In this document: positions 1 to 5,277 of the stretch, piece after piece
How the letters are laid out: each line of letters begins with the position of its first letter
Position numbering within the stretch: the first letter of the stretch is position 1
Origin: an uncultured Aliterella sp.
GTDB taxonomy: Bacteria; Cyanobacteriota; Cyanobacteriia; Cyanobacteriales; Chroococcidiopsidaceae
Direction: 5' to 3'
Length of the DNA stretch: 7,374 bases
Assembly: GCA_905479905.1 (NCBI GenBank)
Contig: CAJQOK010000006.1
Span: 1 to 7,374, forward strand
The notes under the pieces: model-generated
The model's database searches: none
Seen by the model: the letters and a program-made list of their open reading frames with translations, nothing else
What the model was told of the DNA's origin: nothing
Program-made: the position numbers and the translations under genes

Positions 1-665
1 TCAGGGCGCAAGGGATGCACTGAGCCATCTTCAGCCATTTCATAAAACTGTGGCACGTACACGCCTGGTACTTGTGCTAATTCAAGTAGTAATTCAACTC
101 TACTTAAATTTGTTAACTTACCTTGCTCTAAAACCAAGCCAATTTCTGGTAATAATTCTTCCCCATCACCCAAGGCAATAAAGTCAAAAAAATCTGCGTA
201 GGGTTCGGGGTTTGAAGTTGCGGTTTGTCCACCTGCAAAGATTAACGGATAAGAGCTTTGCTGTCTTTCTTGCCACGTCAGGGGTATTCCTGCCAAATCC
301 AACATTTCTAGGATGTTGGTTGCGCCTAGTTCGTAGCTCAGACTAAAACCTAAAATGTCAAACTTTGTTAGATATTCCTTGGACTCTACCGCAAATAAAG
401 GCGTGCTGGTTTCCCGTAACTTTGCTGATAAATCGGGCGCGGGTAAATAAGCGCGATCGCACAGTTGACGCGGTTGAGCATTTAAAATGCTGTATAAGAT
501 AATATGCCCAAGGTTGGAAGCGCCAACTTCGTACACTTCTGGGTACGTCAGCACCCAACGCACTACGGCTTTATCCCAATCTTTATGAACTGATCCCAAC
601 TCGTTACCTAAATAACGAGCAGGTTTGAGAATCCCATCGGTTAATAATTCTTTAACTGCAACCAC
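1..665 (-). CDS. B12-binding-fold radical SAM protein, TIGR03960-like (N-terminal part, runs off left edge)
   Basis: A frame open from a GTG at 663-665 down to base 1 encodes 221 residues. It begins MVAVKELL and is followed by KPARYLGNE (14-22), RWVLTYPEVYEVGASNLGHI (36-55), GFSLSYELGATNILEMLDL (106-124), FAGGQTATSNPEPYADFFDF (143-162) and ALGDGEE (164-170). I recognise these as the N-terminal B12-binding-like domain of the large radical SAM family TIGR03960 (roughly 850-900 aa in cyanobacteria), which in many members is joined to a DUF2344 domain. The CxxxCxxC cluster site would lie beyond the window. No DxHxxG cobalamin motif is present in the visible part. GTG is chosen because an in-frame TAG lies just upstream and no ATG falls between. 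The STAS gene ends 45 bp upstream on the same strand, so co-transcription is likely. The precise reaction is unknown; a link to RNA or ribosome metabolism is only suggested by genome context in other bacteria. Confidence 0.92.
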   Translation of the reverse strand, partial: MVAVKELLTDGILKPARYLGNELGSVHKDWDKAVVRWVLTYPEVYEVGASNLGHIILYSILNAQPRQLCDRAYLPAPDLSAKLRETSTPLFAVESKEYLTKFDILGFSLSYELGATNILEMLDLAGIPLTWQERQQSSYPLIFAGGQTATSNPEPYADFFDFIALGDGEELLPEIGLVLEQGKLTNLSRVELLLELAQVPGVYVPQFYEMAEDGSVHPLRP

Positions 666-710
666 TTTGGCTAATTTCAGCTATTTAGCTTTACCTTAGC
701 ATTAGTTAAT

Positions 711-1043
711 TTAGGAATAAGCTTTTTTAAAGGCGTTAGTATCTTCAAATATTTCAAATACTCTGTCTAACTGGGTTAGTTCAAAAATAATCCGAATAGC
801 TGGTGATACACCACACAAGCTAAAAGGCGAACCTAAAGACTGAGCTAACTTAAGACTTGAAACCAATGCCATCAAACCCGCGCTATCTAATGATTCTACC
901 TGCTCTAAGTTCACTAATACGCTAGAACCTTTATCTTGCAAGACTGCTTTGGCTATTTCTTGCTGAAAATCTCCGGCGTTCGACGCATTTACAGCACCAT
1001 GAGGGCAAATAACTGTAATTTCTGGATAGGCGATTGTTAACAT
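711..1043 (-). CDS. STAS-domain protein (anti-sigma factor antagonist-like)
   Basis: This 110-aa single-domain protein starts at ATG 1041-1043 and ends with TAA at 711-713. It has the STAS pattern: an N-terminal beta strand (LTIAYPEITVICPHG), a helix region near 24-36, strand VLVNLEQV (42-49), then LDSAGLMAL (52-60), a second helix and the strand FSLCGV. Asp53-Ser54-Ala55-Gly56 matches the DS(A/S)G site whose serine is phosphorylated in SpoIIAA/RsbV-type antagonists, so Ser54 is the likely phospho-switch residue (inference from the family). Such proteins bind an anti-sigma kinase or another partner in the cytoplasm. No kinase or phosphatase partner gene is visible. It is the first gene before the radical SAM gene (45 bp spacing). 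No clear Shine-Dalgarno precedes the ATG, as is common in cyanobacteria. Confidence 0.92.
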   Translation of the reverse strand: MLTIAYPEITVICPHGAVNASNAGDFQQEIAKAVLQDKGSSVLVNLEQVESLDSAGLMALVSSLKLAQSLGSPFSLCGVSPAIRIIFELTQLDRVFEIFEDTNAFKKAYS

Positions 1044-1190
1044 TATTTTTTATTTAGTGGGTTTACTACTTGATTGGATAGGTTCTATTTCAGCAAAAGC
1101 ATTCAATTTTTGTATCGACCACTCGGTGGAGTTTTTACTTTAAACTTTCTGTTATACCTTAGCAATATTTACAAAAGTTAAAAGTGTAGA

Positions 1191-1196
1191 ATTATA
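1191..1196 (-). promoter_or_regulatory. Candidate extended -10 element for the STAS/radical SAM unit
   Basis: On the minus strand, TATAAT is preceded by TG (TGTATAAT), a consensus extended -10. It lies about 150 bp upstream of the STAS start codon. No good -35 hexamer is found at 16-18 bp. The leader would be about 140 nt and would include the weak ACCACTCGGTGG-type hairpin region around 1119-1129. Sequence match only; AT-rich DNA makes chance matches common. Confidence 0.4.
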
Positions 1197-1327
1197 CAAA
1201 ACTCCTTCAATGTATCTGAAGATGATTAAAAACTTGCCATATCTAAGTTATAGAAGCCTAGAAGGCTTAAAATTCTCTGGTTGAATCTATCTTTAGAGAT
1301 AAGTTGGCACGCTTTCTTTGTTATATG

Positions 1328-1342
1328 AAATACCCGGTATTT
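1328..1342. repeat. 15-bp palindrome AAATACC-C-GGTATTT
   Basis: The two 7-base arms are perfect inverted copies around a single C. As RNA it could form a 6-bp hairpin with a CCG loop; as DNA it resembles a dimeric regulator's operator. It sits in the middle of the divergent intergenic region, 285 bp from the STAS start and about 545 bp from the dapL start. Not linked to any known regulator. Confidence 0.45.
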
Positions 1343-1887
1343 GATAAAGACTTCCTAATTTTAGAAGGCACAACTGATTATTGCTTTTTAATAACTTAGG
1401 TTTTATTTCTCCTATCTAAGATCAACTTGCACAGTTAATTTTTAGATTTTACGACTCCAGCAAAACTGGGAATTTTGAGATAAACAAATTTTTTTAATTG
1501 CCTTCCAATAGATTATTTAAAATTCCTCAACCTGTTTTACGTTCAATTACATATCTAGAATCAAGCTGTACTAATTTGTTTTACCATCCAAGTAAGCAAA
1601 GTAATGTGAGTAGGTTATTGACAAAAGGTACACGATATAAAATCAAAGTAAGTATACCTAAAGATAGATGTATGAACAGCTTTTAGTTCTATTGGGATTA
1701 GTATAAGCGATCGCCCAGAAACCAAAATGCTGCACGAGCAAGGCGTAAATTGTGGTATTGTGCTTCCACTGGTTAGTAGCTATCAGCTATAACCTGTCAG
1801 CCTTTGAAGAAACAAAGTAAGCCAAAATTGACGCTTATTTATCCCAAAAGCTCGTAGTTTTTTATAGTAATTTGTTGCTAAATCGCC

Positions 1888-3060
1888 ATGCAGTTCGCTA
1901 AACGCTTAGAAAAAATACCTCCGTATCTATTTGCTGAAATAGACCGCAAACGCGATGAAATGGTTTCCAAAGGAGTAGATATTATTAATATGGGAGTAGG
2001 AGATCCAGATAAACCTACTCCACAACCTATTGTCCAAGCGATGCACGAGGCAATTGATGACTCTAGTACGCACAACTACCCTCCATACCAAGGAACAAAA
2101 GAATTTAGAGAAGCAGTAGTACAATGGATGAAACGGCGGTTTGGGGTTGAAGGATTAGATCCAAATACCGAAGTTGTGTCATCTATTGGTTCTAAAGAAG
2201 CAATCCACAATACATTTTTAGCTTTTGTAGAACCTGGAGACTATACATTAATTCCCGATCCTGGCTATCCGGTATATCGCACTTCAACAATTTTTGCTGG
2301 CGGTGATTTTTATCGGATGCCATTATTACCATCCGCCAAGTTTTTACCAGATTTAGCGGCAATTCCTGAAGAAATAGCCCGTAAAGCTAAGTTGTTGTGG
2401 ATAAATTACCCCAATAATCCTACGGGGGGATTGGCTACACTAGAATTTTTTGAACAGTTAGTAGCTTATTGCAAAAAATACGACATATTGCTATGTCACG
2501 ATCACGCCTACTCAGAGATGGCTTACGATGGCTACAAGCCGCCTAGTGTCTTACAAGTACCTGGGGCAAAGGATATAGCAATTGAGTTTCATAGCTTGTC
2601 TAAATCCTATAATATGACAGGCTGGCGAGTGGGGTTTGTCGTGGGTTCTAGTCACGGGATTAAAGGTTTAGGACAAGTAAAGACAAATGTAGACTCTGGG
2701 GTATTTAAGGCGGTACAAAAAGCCGCGATCGCAGCCTATTCTACTACAGAAGCCCAATTGCAGGCGGTGATGTCAGTTTACCAAAAGCGGCGCGATATCA
2801 TTGTCCAAGGGTTGCAGAGTTTAGGCTGGGATATTGAAGCGCCTAAAGCTACGTTGTATGTATGGGCTAAAGTTCCCCAAGGCTATACATCAACGGATTT
2901 TGTAACTTTGTTATTAGACAAGTGTGGGATTATTGTTCCCCCTGGTAATGGCTACGGCGAGTCAGGAGAGGGCTTTTTCCGCATTGCCCTTACTGTACCC
3001 GATGAGCGAATGCACGAGGCGATTAAGCGCATGAAAGATGCGGGGATTCGTTACTCGTAA
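1888..3060 (+). CDS. dapL: LL-diaminopimelate aminotransferase, DapL2-like (PLP-dependent, class I/II)
   Basis: This 390-aa protein is a complete fold-type I aminotransferase. The family moves an amino group from glutamate to tetrahydrodipicolinate, giving LL-diaminopimelate for lysine and peptidoglycan synthesis in the cytosol. Visible landmarks are GVGDPDKPTP (36-45), NYPPYQGTKEFR (63-74), IGSKEAI (100-106), PDPGYPVYRTS (123-133), NYPNNPTGG (173-181), CHDHAYSE (203-210), the Schiff-base lysine Lys239 in HSLSKSYNMTGWR, phosphate-binding Arg247 and the substrate-carboxylate Arg365 in FFRIAL. Length and motifs fit the ~385-390-aa TIGR03540/DapL2 branch rather than the ~410-aa plant/cyanobacterial DapL1 type. 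It may therefore be a second copy, and its substrate could differ (aspartate or another amino acid). ATG 1888 is the first start matching the family's N terminus; no Shine-Dalgarno is evident. It stands alone on its strand, with a hairpin after the stop. Confidence 0.92.
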   Translation: MQFAKRLEKIPPYLFAEIDRKRDEMVSKGVDIINMGVGDPDKPTPQPIVQAMHEAIDDSSTHNYPPYQGTKEFREAVVQWMKRRFGVEGLDPNTEVVSSIGSKEAIHNTFLAFVEPGDYTLIPDPGYPVYRTSTIFAGGDFYRMPLLPSAKFLPDLAAIPEEIARKAKLLWINYPNNPTGGLATLEFFEQLVAYCKKYDILLCHDHAYSEMAYDGYKPPSVLQVPGAKDIAIEFHSLSKSYNMTGWRVGFVVGSSHGIKGLGQVKTNVDSGVFKAVQKAAIAAYSTTEAQLQAVMSVYQKRRDIIVQGLQSLGWDIEAPKATLYVWAKVPQGYTSTDFVTLLLDKCGIIVPPGNGYGESGEGFFRIALTVPDERMHEAIKRMKDAGIRYS

Positions 3061-3101
3061 GAGATGGTTTTAGAATAGAGATCCCCCTAACCTACGTCAA
3101 C

Positions 3102-3132
3102 AAAGCGGTCAGGTTAAGCTACACCGCTTTTT
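3102..3132 (+). terminator. Hairpin with U-tract after dapL, probably bidirectional
   Basis: Perfect 8-bp arms AAAGCGGT (3102-3109) and ACCGCTTT (3123-3130) enclose a 13-nt loop, and the 3' arm runs into five Ts (3128-3132). It begins about 40 bp after the dapL stop. The reverse complement also carries A- and T-rich flanks, so it could stop transcription from the convergent hypothetical gene too. The loop can pair with upstream bases (see the pseudoknot finding). The U-tract is short, so efficiency is uncertain. Confidence 0.5.
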
Positions 3133-3135
3133 GAC

Positions 3136-3153
3136 TCCCCTTGAAAAAGGGGG
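3136..3153. repeat. C-run/G-run hairpin with GAAA loop, cyanobacterial intergenic repeat type
   Basis: TCCCCTT (3136-3142) pairs with AAGGGGG (3147-3153), with one T-G wobble, around a GAAA tetraloop. Such C-run/G-run elements (of the form CCCCC-TTAAAAA-GGGGG) are familiar dispersed repeats in cyanobacterial intergenic DNA. A matching GATCCCCCTAACC stretch at 3080-3092 is separated from it by about 43 bp holding the terminator-like hairpin. Confidence 0.5.
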
Positions 3154-3229
3154 AAAATATCTGGAAATTCTTTTTGAGATTGGTCAAAAGGGGGGAAAAT
3201 ATTTGGAGGTTTTTTTTAGGACTGGTCAA
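3146..3229. repeat. Diverged 42-bp tandem duplication
   Basis: Copy A (3146-3187) and copy B (3188-3229) are directly adjacent, equal in length and align without gaps. Both contain the G-run, then AAAATAT, TGGA, a T-run and TGGTCAA. I count 34 of 42 identical positions, and all 8 differences are transitions. Copy B overlaps the last 14 bases of the convergent hypothetical gene at 3216. The plus-strand frame reads KGGKYLEILFEIGQ then KGGKYLEVFFRTGQ, but it has only a TTG start and no family match, so I treat it as non-coding. Confidence 0.75.
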
Positions 3230-3602
3230 CGGAAGACAGTGTATTATCTTGAGATTCGTTCTTTTGTGCTTGCCAAAGCTGTTGTACAAAATAGTTTAGT
3301 TGTTGACGGGCATGAGCGCTTGACTGTGACGGCGGTGCAGAGGTAAATATATTAGCTAAAAAGGGTAACATCTCTGTGTCTAAGGCAGGGCGAAAAGAAG
3401 CTAAAGACCAGAGTAAATCGACGGTTGAGCGCAAGTCTAACACTGATGGCTCAATAGCTGTGGGAGATTCTACCAATAGCAAAGGACGCACCCAGCAAAC
3501 TTGACGCGATTCTACAACTTGGATAACTTCGGCATACAAACAAGTAGCAAGATGTTCTAAACAAACAATTTGTAGCGGTTGAAAATTAGTTTTAGAGTTC
3601 AT
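3216..3602 (-). CDS. Conserved cyanobacterial hypothetical protein
   Basis: This is a 128-aa soluble protein of unknown function, read from ATG 3600-3602 to TAA 3216-3218. The core looks like a small cyanobacterial family: CLEHLATCLYAEVIQ (14-28), CWVRPLLLVE (36-45), LDLRSTVDLLW (56-66) and FRPALDTEMLP (70-80). The tail after about 90 is Gln/Ser-rich (PSQSSAHARQQ, then QDNTLSSVDQS) and probably disordered. There are no membrane segments and no metal or catalytic motif that I recognise. A GTG at 3636-3638 would add 12 residues (MTQACHCEAELK). I prefer the ATG because the family-like region follows it and a GAGG at 3614-3617 lies 11 nt upstream, a slightly long spacing. It is divergent from clpS, with 178 bp between the starts. 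The 3' end runs into the tandem duplication, so the last five residues come from repeat copy B. Confidence 0.8.
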   Translation of the reverse strand: MNSKTNFQPLQIVCLEHLATCLYAEVIQVVESRQVCWVRPLLLVESPTAIEPSVLDLRSTVDLLWSLASFRPALDTEMLPFLANIFTSAPPSQSSAHARQQLNYFVQQLWQAQKNESQDNTLSSVDQS

Positions 3603-3734
3603 CTTTAATTCTGCCTCGCAGTGACAGGCTTGGGTCACTTGCTTTATTGTAGATTTTTCTGCCTTTATTTACGGTGCGATCGCCCATTGCCATTGATACG
3701 TTATAAAATAAGTTAATGAGTGTTGAGCCACAGC

Positions 3735-3753
3735 TTGACAACTGTTTAGTTGT
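3735..3753 (+). promoter_or_regulatory. clpS upstream region: TTGACA overlapping a perfect inverted repeat
   Basis: A consensus -35 hexamer TTGACA occupies 3735-3740, but no good -10 is found at the right spacing (TAAGTA at 3757-3762 is poor). Overlapping it, ACAACT (3738-3743) and AGTTGT (3748-3753) form a perfect 6-bp inverted repeat around GTTT. The repeat ends 27 bp before the clpS GTG. It could be an operator, or a leader hairpin if transcription begins upstream, for example at the TATAAA at 3702-3707. Confidence 0.4.
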
Positions 3754-3780
3754 AATTAAGTAACAAAAGAGTAGAAACCT

Positions 3781-4062
3781 GTGTCTGTTGAAACCATACT
3801 AAAGCCTTCAACTGTCCGTAAAATAGCGCCTCGGTATCGCGTTTTATTGCATAACGACGACTTTAATAGCATGGAATTCGTGGTAAAAGTCTTAATGGAG
3901 ACTGTAAGCAGCATTACTCAGCCTCAAGCAGTCAGTATTATGATGGAAGCTCATAGTAATGGCATTGCTTTGGTGATTACTTGCGCTCAAGAACACGCGG
4001 AGTTTTACTGTGAAACTATGAATAATCACGGTTTACAAAGCACCATTGAGCCAGACGAGTAA
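3781..4062 (+). CDS. clpS: ATP-dependent Clp protease adaptor ClpS
   Basis: This 93-aa protein delivers N-degron substrates to the Clp AAA+ unfoldase/protease (ClpC in cyanobacteria) in the cytosol. The signature RYRVLLHNDDFNSMEFV (18-34) is present. Asn25, Asp26, Asp27, Met31, Met54 and His58 align with the E. coli pocket residues Asn34, Asp35, Asp36, Met40, Met62 and His66, so binding of hydrophobic N-terminal residues should be retained. The N-terminal extension (about 17 residues before the core) is short, and the C terminus (GLQSTIEPDE) is typical of the main cyanobacterial ClpS rather than the divergent ClpS2. The start is GTG 3781, giving MSVETI as in relatives. It is followed closely by a CPBP protease gene: 20 bp to that gene's ATG, or 2 bp to an alternative TTG, so the two are probably one operon. 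Confidence 0.97.
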   Translation: MSVETILKPSTVRKIAPRYRVLLHNDDFNSMEFVVKVLMETVSSITQPQAVSIMMEAHSNGIALVITCAQEHAEFYCETMNNHGLQSTIEPDE

Positions 4063-4082
4063 AGTTGAAGCAAATTAACTTT

Positions 4083-4895
4083 ATGGCGATCGCCCATTAC
4101 CCAGCCCCGCTAAGGTTGGGTATATTTGTACTAGGGTTACTGCTGTTATGGTTGCCCTTTGCTTTACCTATCTACGCTTATGTAGGCGATCGCAATTTAG
4201 CTAGTATCTTGACAATTGTGCTATTGTATGTAGACTTTGTTTTGCTGCTGAAACTGTGGGGAAAGTACGTTTATCGCCAACCGCAAATATGGCGTTATTA
4301 CGGGTTAGTAGGTAGTAGGGCTAATGGTAGAGAATTATTAGTTGGGTTGGGAATTGGCTTAATAACAGTTTTGAGCTTATTTAGTTTGGAAGGATTGTTA
4401 GGTTGGTTGTATTGGCAGCAAGGGATACAAGTAAAAATAGTTTTAGAAGGATTGTTAGTTGCGATCGCAACTGGTTTTGCAGAAGAATTATTATTTCGCG
4501 GTTGGTTGCTCGATGAATTACAGCGCGATTACGCAAAAGTGGCAATGTGGATAAATGCTTTAATATTTGCCTCCTTGCATTTTATTAAACCCCTGTCAGA
4601 AATGATACGCACAGCGCCGCAATTTCCCGGTTTATTGTTATTGGGATTAACGCTAGTTTTGGCAAAACGCCGTTGTCAAAACCGTTTAGGCTTATCGATT
4701 GGTATTCATGGCGGCTTAATTTGGGGCTACTATATTATCAACGTCGGTCAATTGATTAAGTATTCTGGGCAAGTTCCCGACTGGGTTACAGGCGTTAATC
4801 AAAATCCTTTAGCTGGATTGGTGGGGATAGGATTTTTAAGCGTTATGGCTTGGGTGATGAGCAAAGTTCCGCCTAGGGTTAAATATGAAGAATAA
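4083..4895 (+). CDS. CPBP-family intramembrane metalloprotease
   Basis: This is a polytopic membrane protein of 270 aa read from ATG 4083. About eight hydrophobic segments are visible, beginning LGIFVLGLLLLWLPFALPIY near residues 12-31. The CPBP (Abi/Rce1-like, PF02517) motifs are present: GFAEELLFRG with Glu134, Glu135 and Arg139, and FASLHF with Phe162 and His166. The third motif, GIHGGLIWGYYIIN, keeps His209 but has Ile four positions later instead of the usual Asn/Asp. CPBP members cleave within or near the membrane or act as membrane partners; the substrate here is unknown. An in-frame TTG at 4065, 2 bp after the clpS stop, would add MKQINF. I prefer the ATG for its codon, but translational coupling to clpS through the TTG is possible. 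The C-terminal tail is charged (KVPPRVKYEE). It converges with xisI, 43 bp away. Confidence 0.9.
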   Translation: MAIAHYPAPLRLGIFVLGLLLLWLPFALPIYAYVGDRNLASILTIVLLYVDFVLLLKLWGKYVYRQPQIWRYYGLVGSRANGRELLVGLGIGLITVLSLFSLEGLLGWLYWQQGIQVKIVLEGLLVAIATGFAEELLFRGWLLDELQRDYAKVAMWINALIFASLHFIKPLSEMIRTAPQFPGLLLLGLTLVLAKRRCQNRLGLSIGIHGGLIWGYYIINVGQLIKYSGQVPDWVTGVNQNPLAGLVGIGFLSVMAWVMSKVPPRVKYEE

Positions 4896-4938
4896 TTTTT
4901 CAAGCTTGGTACTAGCTGCTACTTCCATGAGATTTTGC

Positions 4939-5277
4939 TTAGGAAACTGCAAATTCTGTAATTTGCCGACGCTGTAACGATTTGAAGCCTAAAACAATAC
5001 AGTCTTTCGGAACACCAAGCGCTACAAGCTCTGTAGCGATTCCTTCTTCTGTACCGTCTTGTTGAATCCAAATTTTGCCGTTGATGATGTCAAGGTGTAG
5101 CAATGTACCATAGATTCTGCGACCATTTTCCCAACCAGTTTCAACCAAGAGATAGCGATCGCGCGACTTATCAAAAACTAGCTCTATTTGTACGTTCTCA
5201 TCCTCTCCCAAAAAATCGGCATAGTCAGCGATTACTTTTTCAATAATTTCTTGATAGTTATTACTTAGGGAATCCAT
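4939..5277 (-). CDS. xisI: XisI family protein (fdxN element excision controlling factor XisI-like)
   Basis: This 112-aa protein matches the XisI family (PF08869) over its whole length. Landmarks are the N-terminal helix LSNNYQEIIEKVIADYADF (4-22), IELVFDKSRDRYLLVETGW (31-49), GRRIYGTLLHLDIINGKIWI (52-71), QQDGTEEGIATELVALGVPK (72-91) and IVLGFKSLQRRQITEFA (94-110). In Anabaena PCC 7120, XisI and XisH are needed with the recombinase XisF to excise the fdxN element during heterocyst development. Many cyanobacteria carry extra xisH-xisI pairs far from any such element, and their role there is not established. The ATG lies inside the 3' end of xisH (13-bp overlap, different frame), so the two are translationally linked. 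It is the last gene of the minus-strand cluster. There is no truncation. Confidence 0.96.
   Translation of the reverse strand: MDSLSNNYQEIIEKVIADYADFLGEDENVQIELVFDKSRDRYLLVETGWENGRRIYGTLLHLDIINGKIWIQQDGTEEGIATELVALGVPKDCIVLGFKSLQRRQITEFAVS

Larger units (their letters stand above)
1044..1887. other. AT-rich divergent intergenic region, no supported gene
   Basis: This 844-bp region separates the start codons of the STAS gene (minus) and dapL (plus). It is visibly richer in A+T than its flanks; for example 1141-1200 holds only 13 G/C bases in 60. The longest plus-strand frame (1498-1686, TTG start, 62 aa) shows no family resemblance and no ribosome binding site. Signals I can see are the minus-strand TATAAT at 1191-1196, a short hairpin AAGCCT-AGA-AGGCTT at 1254-1268, a palindrome at 1328-1342, one HIP1 site at 1707-1714 and a small inverted repeat TAGCT-ATC-AGCTA at 1777-1789. 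It could hold promoters for both flanking genes or an unrecognised small RNA. No tRNA fold or Yfr1-type motif was found. Confidence 0.7.

Noticed and set aside
358..558. 66-aa minus-strand frame
   Set aside because: It lies within the radical SAM gene in another frame; the overlapping frame carries clear family motifs.
1618..1643. TTGACA followed by TATAAAAT as a promoter toward dapL
   Set aside because: The spacing is 12-14 bp rather than 16-18 bp, and it would leave a leader of over 200 nt. Likely chance in AT-rich DNA.
1498..1686. 62-aa plus-strand frame in the AT-rich spacer
   Set aside because: It begins with TTG directly after an in-frame TAA, has no ribosome binding site, and its composition and sequence resemble no family I know. 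Frames of this length are expected by chance.
3131..3346. 71-aa plus-strand frame containing two KGGKYLE repeats
   Set aside because: The repeat comes from the non-coding tandem duplication. It has only a TTG start, overlaps a hairpin and lies antisense to the conserved hypothetical gene.
4896..4938. Terminator between the convergent CPBP and xisI genes
   Set aside because: Only a 4-bp AGCT...AGCT pairing is visible and no hairpin is followed by a U-tract on either strand.
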